Shown: positions 1 to 9,844 of the stretch, one piece after another | How positions within the stretch are numbered: the stretch's first letter is position 1 | Layout of the letters: the number at the start of each line of letters is the position of its first letter | DNA from: Actinocorallia sp. API 0066 | GTDB taxonomy: Bacteria > Actinomycetota > Actinomycetes > Streptosporangiales > Streptosporangiaceae | DNA length: 64,000 nucleotides | Direction: 5' to 3' | NCBI RefSeq assembly: GCF_020991275.1 | Contig: NZ_JAJLQY010000002.1 | Location: forward strand, 310,001 to 374,000 | The notes under the pieces: generated by a model | Seen by the model: only the letters and a program-made list of their open reading frames with translations | Databases searched by the model: none | What the model was told of the DNA's origin: nothing | Position numbers and translations under genes: made by a program

Positions 1-295
1 GTCCGCGACGATCCTCGCCGCGGTCGTGCTGGGCGGTTCCGGCAACATCCCGGGCGTCATGCTCGGCGCGTTCCTCATCGCGTGGATCCCCGAGCGGGTC
101 CGCGGCGTCGAGGAGTACCGGGTGATGGTGTTCGGCGCCGCGCTGGTGATCATGATGGCGCTGCGGCCGGAGGGCATCCTGCCGTCCCGGCAGCGGAAGG
201 CCGAGCTGGCCGAGGGCAGCGGCGGCATGGGCGCGATGGGCGCCGAGGTCGGCGGTCCCGGCGGCTCCGACGTGGAGATCGAGGTGAAGAAATGA
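1..295 (+). CDS. livM: Branched-chain amino acid ABC transporter permease LivM, C-terminal fragment
   Basis: The reading frame is open from base 2 and ends in TGA at 293-295, so only the last ~97 residues are present; the start lies off the window. The visible part has hydrophobic segments (GGSGNIPGVMLGAFLIAW, then VFGAALVIMMAL) followed by RPEGILP, a typical end of the last membrane helix in LivM/LivH permeases. A hydrophilic Gly-rich tail follows. The stop overlaps the livG start (ATGA), so the gene belongs to the same operon. The LivM assignment rests mainly on context and the RPEGILP motif. Substrates are inferred to be leucine, isoleucine, valine or related amides. Confidence 0.85.
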   Translation, partial: SATILAAVVLGGSGNIPGVMLGAFLIAWIPERVRGVEEYRVMVFGAALVIMMALRPEGILPSRQRKAELAEGSGGMGAMGAEVGGPGGSDVEIEVKK

Positions 296-1083
296 GCGAC
301 GGCACGCCCGGCACCCCGCTGATCAGCCTGCGTGAGATCGTCATGCGGTTCGGCGGCGTCACCGCGATCAACAAGCTGGAGCTGACCGTCAACACCGGCG
401 AGATCTTCGCGCTGATCGGGCCGAACGGCGCCGGCAAGACGACGGTGTTCAACGTCGTCACCGGCGTCTACCAGCCGACCGAGGGCCACGTGGAGTTCGA
501 CGGCGGCGTGTTGACGGGCCGGAAGCGCTACCAGGTCACCAAGGCCGGGGTGGCGCGGACGTTCCAGAACATCCGGCTGTTCCACAACATGACGGCCATC
601 GAGAACGTCATGGTCGGCGCGGACGCCCACCACAAGACGGGGCTCGCGGGCGCGGGCCTCGGGCTGCCGTGGCACCGCAAGGAGGAGCGGGAGGGCCGTG
701 CGCGCGCGGCCGAGCTGCTGGAGTTCGTCGGTGTGGCGCAGCGTTCCAGTGAGGCCGCCAAGAACCTCCCGTACGGCGACCAGCGCAGGCTGGAGATCGC
801 GCGGGCGCTGGCGACCAACCCGAAGCTGTTGCTGCTGGACGAGCCCGCGGCGGGCATGAACCCCGCGGAGAAGATCGCCCTTCAGGACCTCATCCGCAAG
901 ATCCGGGACACCGGCGTGACCGTGCTGCTCATCGAGCACGACATGCGCCTGGTCATGGGGATCAGCGACCGCGTCGCGGTGCTGGACTTCGGCACCAAGA
1001 TCGCCGAGGGTCTGCCGCGCGCGGTCCAGGACGACCCGAGGGTCATCGAGGCGTATTTGGGAGCCCCCGCCGATGCTTCTTGA
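292..1083 (+). CDS. livG: Branched-chain amino acid ABC transporter ATP-binding protein LivG
   Basis: A 263-residue cytoplasmic ATPase that energises the LivHM permease pair. Walker A is GPNGAGKTT near residue 44. The signature is the LivG-type LPYGDQRRLEIARAL rather than the canonical LSGGQ, and Walker B is LLLLDEPAAGMNP. The switch histidine lies in LLIEHDM, and the C-terminus has the LivG-type IAEGLPRAVQDDPRVIEAYLG. The ATG at 292 is chosen because it overlaps the livM stop by 4 nt and the protein then begins just before the first beta strand; a longer upstream extension would be Arg-rich shadow sequence. The 3' end overlaps livF by 11 nt, which implies translational coupling. Confidence 0.95.
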   Translation: MSDGTPGTPLISLREIVMRFGGVTAINKLELTVNTGEIFALIGPNGAGKTTVFNVVTGVYQPTEGHVEFDGGVLTGRKRYQVTKAGVARTFQNIRLFHNMTAIENVMVGADAHHKTGLAGAGLGLPWHRKEEREGRARAAELLEFVGVAQRSSEAAKNLPYGDQRRLEIARALATNPKLLLLDEPAAGMNPAEKIALQDLIRKIRDTGVTVLLIEHDMRLVMGISDRVAVLDFGTKIAEGLPRAVQDDPRVIEAYLGAPADAS

Positions 1084-1834
1084 GATTCAGGACATCCACG
1101 TCCACTACGGCAAGGTCCAGGCGCTCAAGGGCGTCTCCCTCGAAGTCGACCAGGGTGAGATCGTCACCCTGATCGGCGGCAACGGGGCGGGCAAGACCAC
1201 AACGCTGAAGACCATCTCGGGGCTGCGCAAGCTCACCTCGGGCCGGATCCGCTTCGACGGCGCCGACATCTCCCGGATGCCGGGCCACAAGCGGGTCCTG
1301 GCGGGCCTGGGGCAGGCCCCTGAGGGCCGCGGGGTCTTCCCGGGCATGACGGTCGAGGACAACCTCCTCATGGGCGCCTACACGCGCAGGGGCGGCGGCA
1401 TCGCCAAGGACCTCGCGGACGTCTACGAGCTGTTCGAGCGGCTCGCCCAGCGCAAGTCGCAGATGGGCGGCACCATGTCGGGCGGTGAACAGCAGATGGT
1501 CGCCATCGGCCGCGCCCTCATGGCCAAGCCCAAGGTGCTGCTGCTGGACGAGCCGTCGATGGGCCTCGCGCCCAAGCTGGTGCAGCAGATCTTCTCGATC
1601 ATCGAGGAGATCAACCGGCGGGGCACGACCGTCCTGCTGGTCGAGCAGAACGCGCAGCAGGCATTGAAACTTGCACATCGGGCATACGTGCTGGAAACCG
1701 GACATGTAGTAAAGTCCGCACCCGCAGCCGATCTGCTGGACGACCCCGAGGTGCGTGCCGCGTACCTGGGCGGCGACGTCGCCACCGGCGGCGAGCCCGC
1801 CGCGGACGGGACAGCGGGCAACATCCCGCACTAG
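1073..1834 (+). CDS. livF: Branched-chain amino acid ABC transporter ATP-binding protein LivF
   Basis: A 253-residue second ATPase of the Liv importer. Walker A is GGNGAGKTTTLK, the signature is MSGGEQQMVAIGRAL and Walker B is LLLDEPSMGLAP, the last a hallmark of LivF. The H-loop position reads LLVEQNAQQAL, with Q in place of H as usual in LivF. The C-terminal DLLDDPEVRAAYLGG is also family-typical, followed by a short tail. The gene starts inside the end of livG. The next gene begins 62 nt later with its own ribosome binding site, so livF probably ends this operon, although I see no clear hairpin terminator. Confidence 0.95.
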   Translation: MLLEIQDIHVHYGKVQALKGVSLEVDQGEIVTLIGGNGAGKTTTLKTISGLRKLTSGRIRFDGADISRMPGHKRVLAGLGQAPEGRGVFPGMTVEDNLLMGAYTRRGGGIAKDLADVYELFERLAQRKSQMGGTMSGGEQQMVAIGRALMAKPKVLLLDEPSMGLAPKLVQQIFSIIEEINRRGTTVLLVEQNAQQALKLAHRAYVLETGHVVKSAPAADLLDDPEVRAAYLGGDVATGGEPAADGTAGNIPH

Positions 1835-1896
1835 CGGTGCCCGCTTCGAACGTTCCAAGAAGGCCAGCGAAAACACATCAAGGGAGATAACGCGCC

Positions 1897-2793
1897 GTGA
1901 GATCCCACACCATCCGTAGCCGCGCCGTCGCCACCGGGGCCGTCGCCCTCGTCGCGGCCCTCGGCCTCACCGCCTGCGGCGACGACGAGCCCGCGACCAA
2001 GCCCGACGCGGCCCCGTCGACCGCGGTGGACCAGGCGCTCGCCGACGCCGTCCCCGCCGACATCAAGGCCGACGGCAAGATCGTCATCGGGGTGGACTCC
2101 ACCTACCCGCCGAACGAGTTCCTCGACGAGGACGGCAAGACCGTCACCGGCTGGGACGTCGCCCTGTTCGACGCGGTCGCCGCCAAACTCGGCCTCAAGA
2201 CCGAGTGGGTGACCAGCAAGTTCGCCGACATCATCCCGGGCGTCGTCACCTCCGGGAAGTACGAGGTCGGCGTCTCCTCGTTCACGATCAACCCCGAGCG
2301 GCTCGCCGAGTCCTCGATGGTGAGCTACTTCAACGCCGGAACCCAGTGGTTCGCCAAGGAGGGCGCGACGATCACGCCCGAGACGGCGTGCGGCAAGAAG
2401 ATCGCCGTCCAGGCCGCCACCGTCCAGGTCGAGGACATCGAGGCCCGCAACAAGGCGTGCAAGGACGCCGGGCAGCCCGAGATCACCATCGACCAGTACC
2501 AGGGCCAGGACCAGGCGACCGCCGCCGTCGTGTCCGGCAAGAACGACGCGGGCCTCGCCGACTCGCCGATCGCCGCCTACGCGGTGGCCAAGGCGCCCGG
2601 CCTCCAGCTCGTCGGCGACATCTACGACGCCGCCCCCTACGGCTACGTCGTGAAGAAGGACTCGCCGTTCGCGCAGGTCCTCGGCGACGCCGTCAAGGCG
2701 CTCATCGCCGACGGCACCTACACCAAGGTGCTCACCGAGTGGGGCGTCCAGGGCGGCGGCATCACCGACCCGCAGGTGGACCCGGCTTCCTGA
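1897..2793 (+). CDS. Polar amino acid ABC transporter substrate-binding lipoprotein
   Basis: A 298-residue extracytoplasmic solute receptor of the SBP_bac_3 family. The N-terminus is basic (MRSHTIRSR), followed by a hydrophobic stretch and a lipobox LTAC with the acylated cysteine at about residue 27. The first lobe begins [17 protein letters not shown], and [16 protein letters not shown] is the usual family block. The GTG at 1897 is preceded by AGGGAGAT. It shares its stop with the permease start (TGATG), forming a three-gene importer. The exact ligand cannot be read; glutamate, glutamine, arginine or cystine are the usual family substrates. Confidence 0.93.
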   Translation: MRSHTIRSRAVATGAVALVAALGLTACGDDEPATKPDAAPSTAVDQALADAVPADIKADGKIVIGVDSTYPPNEFLDEDGKTVTGWDVALFDAVAAKLGLKTEWVTSKFADIIPGVVTSGKYEVGVSSFTINPERLAESSMVSYFNAGTQWFAKEGATITPETACGKKIAVQAATVQVEDIEARNKACKDAGQPEITIDQYQGQDQATAAVVSGKNDAGLADSPIAAYAVAKAPGLQLVGDIYDAAPYGYVVKKDSPFAQVLGDAVKALIADGTYTKVLTEWGVQGGGITDPQVDPAS

Positions 2794-3734
2794 TGAAGAC
2801 GCAGGAGAACGGACGGGCACGGCCCGAGGCCATCAGGGCCGTGCCCGTCCGGCACCCGGGACGCTGGATCGCCGTCGCCGTCCTGGTGGTCCTCACCGCC
2901 CAGTTCGCGCACATGCTGTTCACGAACGAACAGTTCATGTGGGCCTACATGTTCGAGAACGCGTTCCGGCCGTCGGTGCTCGAAGGCGTCAGGACGTCCC
3001 TCGTCCTGACGGTCCTCGCGATGCTGATCGGCGTGGCGCTCGGCGTCGTCATCGCGGTGCTGCGGCTCTCGGACAACCCCGTGCTGAGCGGCGTCGCGTG
3101 GGTCTACACGTGGTTCTTCCGCGCGGTGCCCCGGCTCGTGCTCGCCGTGCTGTTCGGCAACATGGGCATCCTCTACGCCCAGTACACCGTCGGGCTGCCG
3201 TTCACCGAGCAGTTCGCCGACCTGCTCGGCGTCGACATCAACGGGACGATCTTCTCGATCGACGCCAACACGCTGCTGACGGGCTTCATGGCGGGCCTCC
3301 TGGCTCTCGCCCTGTCCGAGGCCGCCTACATGGCCGAGATCGTCCGTGCGGGCATCCTGTCGGTGGACCCGGGCCAGGCCGAGGCGGCGTCCGCGCTCGG
3401 CATGTCCAAACCGCTCGTCATGCGGCGGATCGTGCTGCCGCAGGCGATGCGGGTGATCATCCCGCCGACCGGCAACGAGACGATCGCGATGCTCAAGGAC
3501 ACCGCGCTCGTCGCGTTCGTGCCCGTCACCAACGAGCTGTTCTTCCAGTTGACGGCGATCGGCACCCGCGACTTCCGGCCGTTCCCCATGCTCGTCGCCG
3601 CCTGCCTCTGGTACGTGGCGCTCACCAGCGTGCTGCTCGTCGGCCAGTACTTCCTGGAACGCCGCTTCTCGCGCGGCACCCAGCGGACCGCACGGGCCAG
3701 GACGAGGCTGCGCGTGCTCGGAGGGGACCACTGA
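2793..3734 (+). CDS. Polar amino acid ABC transporter permease (HisM/GltK type)
   Basis: A 313-residue inner-membrane permease with a cytoplasmic N-terminal tail and about five hydrophobic segments, beginning with [18 protein letters not shown]. The EAA loop that docks on the ATPase is recognisable as [19 protein letters not shown] followed by ALGMS. It is the only permease in this operon, so it probably forms a homodimer. The ATG at 2793 overlaps the receptor stop by one base, and its own stop overlaps the ATPase start by one base. Known in the family is uptake of polar or basic amino acids; the specific substrate is not visible. Confidence 0.92.
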   Translation: MKTQENGRARPEAIRAVPVRHPGRWIAVAVLVVLTAQFAHMLFTNEQFMWAYMFENAFRPSVLEGVRTSLVLTVLAMLIGVALGVVIAVLRLSDNPVLSGVAWVYTWFFRAVPRLVLAVLFGNMGILYAQYTVGLPFTEQFADLLGVDINGTIFSIDANTLLTGFMAGLLALALSEAAYMAEIVRAGILSVDPGQAEAASALGMSKPLVMRRIVLPQAMRVIIPPTGNETIAMLKDTALVAFVPVTNELFFQLTAIGTRDFRPFPMLVAACLWYVALTSVLLVGQYFLERRFSRGTQRTARARTRLRVLGGDH

Positions 3735-4501
3735 TGGCCGAACCGCCGATGGTGCTCGCGGAGAACGTGCACAAGAGCTACGGCCGCACCGAGGTGCTGC
3801 GCGGCATCGACCTCGCGGTCGAGCGCGGCGAGGTGATGTGCGTGATCGGGCCGTCAGGCTCGGGCAAGTCCACGTTCCTGCGCTGTGTCAACCACCTGGA
3901 GAAGATCAACGGCGGCCGCCTCTCCGTGGACGGCCGACTCATCGGATACCGGGAGAAGAACGGCAAGCTGTACGAGCTGAAGGAACGGGAGATCGCGGCG
4001 CAGCGCCGTCAGATCGGCATGGTGTTCCAGCGTTTCAACCTGTTCCCGCACATGACGGCGCTGGAGAACGTCATGGAGGCGCCGCTCAAGGTCAGGCGCC
4101 AGCCGCGCGCGAAGGCCCGGGTGGCGGCCCGGCTGCTCCTGGAGCGGGTCGGCCTCGCCGACCGCGCCTCGCACTACCCGTCGCAGCTCTCCGGCGGCCA
4201 ACAGCAGCGTGTCGCCATCGCCCGCGCCCTCGCCATGGAACCGGCCCTCATGCTCTTCGACGAGCCCACCAGCGCCCTCGACCCGGAACTCGTGGGCGAG
4301 GTCCTGGAGGTCATGAAGGCCCTGGCCCGCGACGGCATGACCATGGTCGTCGTCACCCACGAGTTGGGCTTCGCCCGCGAAGTCGCCGACACCCTGGTCT
4401 TCATGGACGAGGGCGTCATCCTAGAACAGGGCCCCCCCACCCAACTCCTCACCCACCCCACCCACCCCCGCCTCCAAGAATTCCTCTCCAAGGTCTTCTG
4501 A
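3734..4501 (+). CDS. Polar amino acid ABC transporter ATP-binding protein (GlnQ type)
   Basis: A 255-residue ATPase. Walker A is [15 protein letters not shown], the Q-loop lies in [18 protein letters not shown], the signature is [15 protein letters not shown], Walker B is [19 protein letters not shown] and the H-loop is VVTHELGFA. These blocks are characteristic of GlnQ/HisP proteins. The region between Walker A and the Q-loop carries a short insertion ([17 protein letters not shown]) that occurs in a subset of actinobacterial members. It is coupled to the permease through a TGATG overlap. The last ~80 bases are strikingly C-rich. A hairpin follows 12 nt after the stop. Confidence 0.95.
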   Translation: MAEPPMVLAENVHKSYGRTEVLRGIDLAVERGEVMCVIGPSGSGKSTFLRCVNHLEKINGGRLSVDGRLIGYREKNGKLYELKEREIAAQRRQIGMVFQRFNLFPHMTALENVMEAPLKVRRQPRAKARVAARLLLERVGLADRASHYPSQLSGGQQQRVAIARALAMEPALMLFDEPTSALDPELVGEVLEVMKALARDGMTMVVVTHELGFAREVADTLVFMDEGVILEQGPPTQLLTHPTHPRLQEFLSKVF

Positions 4502-4513
4502 GGCGGGGCGTCG

Positions 4514-4553
4514 CGCCCGTGGTGGAGCCGCGCACAGGCTCCCACCGCGGGCG
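4514..4553 (+). terminator. Probable terminator of the polar amino acid operon
   Basis: A long imperfect hairpin follows the operon: CGCCCGTGGTGGAGCC pairs with GGCTCCCACCGCGGGCG, with one bulge and one mismatch, across a 7-nt loop. There is no T-run, which is common for actinobacterial terminators, so termination is inferred from position and stem strength. Confidence 0.45.
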
Positions 4554-4730
4554 TTCGCGTCGTCGGGGGCCGGGGAGGCAGGTGGGGCCTGGAAGCGCCG
4601 TTGGGGCCGCGTGGTTCATGCGTTTTCTACTTGGCGTTCCAGGCCCGTTCGGGTCACGGTAGCGAGCGGGGTGTCGGCGCGTAAAGCCGGTGGCGGAAGG
4701 GTGACGTGGGACACGGCGGGCGGGTGCGGA

Positions 4731-4771
4731 CGGTGACGGCCGGGGCCCGGGTGGGGCGCCGGCCGTCACCG
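4731..4771 (-). terminator. polA transcription terminator
   Basis: A perfect 13-bp inverted repeat (CGGTGACGGCCGG and its complement) encloses a 15-nt loop and abuts the polA stop codon at 4772. A stem this long immediately after the gene is best read as the polA terminator. It lacks a clear T-tract on either strand. Confidence 0.6.
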
Positions 4772-7453
4772 TCAGTGGGCGGCGTCGAACCAGGTGCGGC
4801 CGGTGCCCATGGAGACGGCCAGGGGGGCGCGGAGGGTGTAGGCGCCGTCCATCTGGGTGCGGACCAGGGTGGAGAGGTCGGCCAGTTCGCCGGGGGCCAC
4901 CTCGAAGATGAGTTCGTCGTGGACCTGGAGGAGCATCCGGGAGCGGAGTGAGGAAGCGCGGAGCGCGGCGTCCACCCGGATCATGGCGACCTTGATGATG
5001 TCGGCGGCCGAGCCCTGGATCGGGGCGTTCAGGGCCATCCGCTCGCTCATCTCGCGGCGCTGCCGGTTGTCGGAGTTGAGGTCCGGCAGGTAGCGGCGGC
5101 GGCCCAGGATCGTCTCGGTGTAGCCGTCACTGCGGGCGTCGGAGACGACGGAGGCCAGGTAGTCGCGGACACCGCCGAACACCTCGAAGTACTCCTCCTT
5201 CAGGCCGCGCGCCTCGGACGGGCTGATCCGCAACTGCTGGGACAGGCCGAACTCCGACAGGCCGTAGGCCAGGCCGTAGTTCATCGCCTTGATCTTGCTG
5301 CGCAGCTCCGGCGTGACACTGCCGGGATCGACGGAGAACACCTTGGCGGCGGTGATCGTGTGGAAGTCCGCGCCGGACTCGAACGCCTCGATGAGCGCCT
5401 CGTCGCCCGACAGGTGCGCCATGATCCGCAGCTCGATCTGGCTGTAGTCCGCCGTCAGCAGGCACTCGTAGCCCGCGCCGACGGTGAACGCCTCGCGGAT
5501 CTGCCTGCCCTCGTCGGTACGGGTCGGGATGTTCTGGACGTTCGGGTCGGTGGACGAGAGCCGTCCCGTCGCCGCGACCGTCTGGTTGAACGTCGTGTGG
5601 ATGCGGCCCGTCTCGTCCGCCAGCGGGATCAGCGAATCCACGATCGACTTGAGCTTGGCGACCTCGCGCCAGCGCAGGATGCGCTCCAGCACCGGGTGCT
5701 CGCTCTTCTCCAGCAGCGTCGTGAGCGCCTCGGAGTCGGTCGTGTAGCCCGTCTTGGTGCGCTTGGTCTTGGGCAGGCCCAGCTCGTCGAAGAGGACCTG
5801 CTGGACCTGCTTGGGGCTGCCCAGGTTGAACTCGTGGCCGACCGCGTCGAACGCGCCCTGCTCGACCTCCTTGGCCTGCCCGCCCAGCGACGCCGACAGG
5901 TTCGCCAGATGGTCGTTGTCGATCGCGACGCCCGCCCGCTCCATGCCGGACAGGATCGGCACGAGCGGCAGCTCCAGCTCGGCCAGCAGCCGGGCCGCGC
6001 CGCGCCGCTCCAGCTCGCCGTCCAGCGCGTCCGCCAGATCGACCACGGCGCGGGCCCGGACGGCGAGCTCCTGCGCCGCGTCGTCCTCGTCGGAGCCGTC
6101 CAGGGTGAGCTGGCCGTTCTGCTCGGCCTCCTCGCGCAGCTCCCGGTGCAGGAAGCGGAGCACCTGCTCGCCGAGGTCGTAGGAGCGCTGGTCGGGGGCG
6201 ACGAGATAGGAGGCGAGCGCGGTGTCGCTGGTGACCCCGGCCAGGGTGAGGCCGCGCGCGGCGAACGCCAGGCCGGGGCCCTTGGCGTCGTGGATCGCCT
6301 TCGGCCTGTCGGCGCTGGCGAGCCAGGCCGCGAACGCCCGCTCGTCCTCGGGGAGGAGCACGGCCGGGTCGAAGTGCACGGCGGCGCCCTCGCCGTCGGC
6401 CAGCGCGACGGCCGTCAGCTCGCCGGTGCCGCGGCCCCAGCGGCCCGCCACCGCGACGCCCACGCGGCCTTCGCGGGCGGCCAGCCAGTCGCCCAGCGCG
6501 CCGGGCGCCAGCTCGGCCAGCTCGACGGTGAAGCCCTCGTCGGCCTCCACCACGTTCTCGGAGATCGTGTTGAACAGCCGCTCGCGCAGCTCGCCGCGGA
6601 ACTCCAGGGTGTCGAGCAGCGCCTGGATCTCGGCGCGCTCCCAGTCGCCGACGGTGAGCTCGGCCGGGCCGCAGTCCAGCTCGACGGAGGTGTCCAGCCG
6701 GTTGATCTGGGCGTTGCGGATGACCTCGCCCAGGTGCTCGCGCAGCGACGCGCCCGCCTTGCCCTTGATCTCGTCGACGCGGGCGATCAGGTTGTCCAGG
6801 CCGTCGTAGGCTTCCAGCCACTTGGCGGCCGTCTTCGGGCCGACGCCGGGCACGCCGGGCAGGTTGTCGCTCGTCTCCCCGACGAGCGCCGCCAGCTCCC
6901 GGTAGCGCGCGGGGGACACCCCGTACTTCGTGGTGACGGCCTCCGGATCCATCCGGGCCAGCACCGAGACGCCCTTCACCGGGTACAGGACGGTGGTGTT
7001 GTCGTCCACGAGCTGGAACGCGTCGCGGTCGCCGGTGACGATCAGGGTGCGCATGCCCTCGGCGGAGGCGCGCGTGGCCAGGGTGGCGATCAGGTCGTCC
7101 GCCTCAAAACCGGAGACCGAAAGGTGCCGGATACGCAGCGCGTCCAGCATCTCGTGGATCAGCTGGACCTGGCTGCGGAACTCGTCGGGCGTCTTGGCGC
7201 GGCCCGCCTTGTACTCCGTGTAGGTGGTGTGGCGGAACGTCGGCTCTGATCTGTCGAAGCACACCGCGACGTGGGTCGGCTTCTCGTCGCGCAGCACGTT
7301 CACGAGCATCGACGTGAAGCCGAACACCGCGTTGGTGTGCTGCCCCGTCGTCGTGGAGAAGTTCTCCACCGGCAGGGCGTAGAACGCCCGGTAGGCCAGG
7401 GAGTGCCCGTCGAGCAGGAGCAGGGTCTGAGGGGTCGGTTCCGCGTTAGCCAC
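4772..7453 (-). CDS. polA: DNA polymerase I
   Basis: An 893-residue polymerase for Okazaki fragment processing and repair. The N-terminal 5'-3' exonuclease begins LLLLDGHSLAYRAFYALP and continues through GFEADDLIATLA and the helix-hairpin-helix GVPGVGPKTAAKWL, about residues 1-300. The middle region (~300-480) corresponds to the proofreading domain. I cannot find its DEDD carboxylates, as expected for actinobacterial PolA, which usually lacks 3'-5' activity. The polymerase domain has motif A TADYSQIELRIMAHLSGD, the O-helix RSKIKAMNYGLAYG and motif C LLQVHDELIFEV. The start is GTG. It is divergent from the thioesterase gene with a 68-nt gap, an arrangement I associate with other actinobacteria. 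Confidence 0.97.
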   Translation of the reverse strand: MANAEPTPQTLLLLDGHSLAYRAFYALPVENFSTTTGQHTNAVFGFTSMLVNVLRDEKPTHVAVCFDRSEPTFRHTTYTEYKAGRAKTPDEFRSQVQLIHEMLDALRIRHLSVSGFEADDLIATLATRASAEGMRTLIVTGDRDAFQLVDDNTTVLYPVKGVSVLARMDPEAVTTKYGVSPARYRELAALVGETSDNLPGVPGVGPKTAAKWLEAYDGLDNLIARVDEIKGKAGASLREHLGEVIRNAQINRLDTSVELDCGPAELTVGDWERAEIQALLDTLEFRGELRERLFNTISENVVEADEGFTVELAELAPGALGDWLAAREGRVGVAVAGRWGRGTGELTAVALADGEGAAVHFDPAVLLPEDERAFAAWLASADRPKAIHDAKGPGLAFAARGLTLAGVTSDTALASYLVAPDQRSYDLGEQVLRFLHRELREEAEQNGQLTLDGSDEDDAAQELAVRARAVVDLADALDGELERRGAARLLAELELPLVPILSGMERAGVAIDNDHLANLSASLGGQAKEVEQGAFDAVGHEFNLGSPKQVQQVLFDELGLPKTKRTKTGYTTDSEALTTLLEKSEHPVLERILRWREVAKLKSIVDSLIPLADETGRIHTTFNQTVAATGRLSSTDPNVQNIPTRTDEGRQIREAFTVGAGYECLLTADYSQIELRIMAHLSGDEALIEAFESGADFHTITAAKVFSVDPGSVTPELRSKIKAMNYGLAYGLSEFGLSQQLRISPSEARGLKEEYFEVFGGVRDYLASVVSDARSDGYTETILGRRRYLPDLNSDNRQRREMSERMALNAPIQGSAADIIKVAMIRVDAALRASSLRSRMLLQVHDELIFEVAPGELADLSTLVRTQMDGAYTLRAPLAVSMGTGRTWFDAAH

Positions 7454-7521
7454 GGTCAGAGCCTAGTCTCGACCGGTGACAGTTTCCGGCACTGGACGGA
7501 ACCGATGGGCGGAGTTGACAC

Positions 7522-7929
7522 GTGAATTCTGACGAGATCCTGGCGCTGCTGCGGGAGACGGGCGGCGACCTCGGCCGGACGATGGGCATCGAGATCACCG
7601 AGGCGTCCCCGGACCGCGTCGTCGGCAAGATGCCGGTGAAGGGCAACACCCAGCCTTACGGGCTGCTGCACGGGGGCGCCTCCTGCGTCCTGGCCGAGAC
7701 GCTCGGCTCGGTCGGGTCGGCGCTGCACGCGGGCGAGGGCAGGATCGCCGTCGGCATCGAGATCAACGCGACCCACCACCGCTCGGCCACCGAGGGCTTC
7801 GTCACCGGCGTCGCCACCAAGGTCCACGGCGGCCGCAGCCTCGCCACCTTCGAGATCGTCATCACCGACGACAGGGACCGCCGCGTCTGCACCGCCCGCC
7901 TCTCCTGCATGCTGCGAGATAGCGCCTGA
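7522..7929 (+). CDS. PaaI-type hotdog-fold thioesterase
   Basis: A 135-residue acyl-CoA thioesterase-like protein, probably a cytoplasmic tetramer. The hotdog fold is indicated by the LLHGGASCVLAETLGS helix motif, where the PaaI-type catalytic residue normally lies after HGG, and by the strand GIEINATHHRSATEG. Length is typical. The substrate is unknown; PaaI-family enzymes hydrolyse aromatic or hydroxyphenylacetyl-CoA esters, and close relatives are listed as uncharacterised thioesterases. The start is GTG at 7522. It is divergent from polA. Confidence 0.88.
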   Translation: MNSDEILALLRETGGDLGRTMGIEITEASPDRVVGKMPVKGNTQPYGLLHGGASCVLAETLGSVGSALHAGEGRIAVGIEINATHHRSATEGFVTGVATKVHGGRSLATFEIVITDDRDRRVCTARLSCMLRDSA

Positions 7930-7946
7930 TCGCTGGGGATTCGTTC

Positions 7947-8001
7947 TCTCATGTGACTTTCATGTGGTGATCAGGGTCGGCCCAGACGGCGGCACCACGC
8001 T
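7947..8001 (+). promoter_or_regulatory. Response-regulator-like promoter of the export operon
   Basis: Three consecutive 11-bp units (starting at 7947, 7958 and 7969; the first two read TCTCATGTGAC and TTTCATGTGGT) lead directly into a 14-bp core, GCCCAGACGGCGGC at 7980. A -10-like CACGCT at 7996-8001 follows, 8 nt before the ATG at 8010. There is no Shine-Dalgarno sequence, so a leaderless transcript is likely. The same spacing and core recur before the gene at 12758. Direct repeats with an 11-bp period suit OmpR/PhoB-type activators; the regulator itself is not in the window. Confidence 0.6.
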
Positions 8002-8009
8002 CTGGCGAC

Positions 8010-9109
8010 ATGAAATCCCTCATCAAGCGCCGGGCCGTCGTGGTCAACGGCACGCTGGGCGTGCTGTTGGCGGGCGGTGTCGGCGCCGCCTACCTCTCGC
8101 TCGCGGGGGACGGCGCGGAACCGGCCGCCGCGGCGGCCAGGACCGTCACCGTCTCCCGGGGCGACCTGACGGCCTCGGTGTCGGCGTCCGGCGCGGTCGC
8201 GAGCGCGAAGACCAGCGCGTTGGGCTTCGCCGCCTCCGGGACCGTCGCCGAGATCGACGTCGCGGTCGGGGACAAGGTGAAGAAGGGCGACAGGCTCGCC
8301 GTCCTCGACCAGACCGAGGCGCTGGAGAACCTTGAGGCCGCCCAGGCCGAGCTCGCCGTCGCGGCCGACGGGGACACCGACACCGCCCAGGGCAACGCCG
8401 CCTACGTGCAGGCGAAGAACGCGGTGCGCGGCGCCCAGCGCGCCCTGGACGGGACGGTCATCCGGGCGCCGTTCAACGGGACGGTCACGGCCGTCAACGG
8501 CGAGGTCGGCGGCTCCTCGTCCGGCGCTACGAGCGGCTCGGGCGCGGCGTCCTCCGGGTTCATCGAGATAGCGAACCCGAGCAGGCTCAAGGTCGAGGGG
8601 TCGTTCACCGAGGCGGACACCACCGAGCTGAAGGTCGGCCAGGCCGCTTCCGTGACGTTCGCCGCGCTGAGCGGGGTGACCGCGCAAGGCGAGGTCACCG
8701 CGATCTCCACCGAGCCGACCACAACGAACAACGTCGTCTCCTTCGCGGTGACGGTCACGCTCACGTCCCGTCCCGCGAAGGTGCGGATCGGCCAGACGGC
8801 CACCGTCACCGTCGTCACCGCCAAGGCGCAGGACGTGCTGTACGTCCCGACGGCGGCCCTCAGCACGGCGGGCGGCCAGAGCACCGTCACGGTCCTGCGG
8901 AACGGGACGCCGACCGTGCGGACGGTCGAGACGGGCGTCGCGGGCACGATGGGCACGGAGATCACCTCCGGCCTGGAGGAAGGCGACCGCGTCCAGGTGG
9001 CCACCTCTACCGGCTCCGGTAACACGACCGGAGGGTTCCCCGGCGGAGGCGGTTTCCCCGGCGGAGGCGGTGGCGGTTTCCCCGGCGGCGGCGCGCCGGG
9101 AGGCGGCCG

Positions 9110-9113
<4 letters not shown>
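8010..9113 (+). CDS. MacA/HlyD-like membrane fusion protein of an ABC exporter
   Basis: A 367-residue adaptor anchored by one N-terminal helix (NGTLGVLLAGGVGAAYLSLA). It has the usual order: a strand VTVSRGDLTASVSASGAV, a lipoyl-like half GTVAEIDVAVGDKVKKGDRL, a short helical hairpin, the second lipoyl half VIRAPFNGTVTAVNGEVGG, beta-barrel segments and a membrane-proximal region ending GDRVQVATSTGSGNT. The C-terminus is a low-complexity tail built from FPGGGG units, which is not standard for MacA. In a Gram-positive this adaptor probably extends from the membrane into the wall. It overlaps the ATPase gene by 4 nt. Confidence 0.88.

Positions 9114-9840
<727 letters not shown>

Positions 9841-9844
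<4 letters not shown>

Noticed and set aside
5127-7249. Long open frames on the opposite strand and in other frames of polA
   Set aside because: They have Arg/Gly/Ala-biased shadow composition typical of GC-rich coding DNA, while the polA frame has clear conserved motifs.
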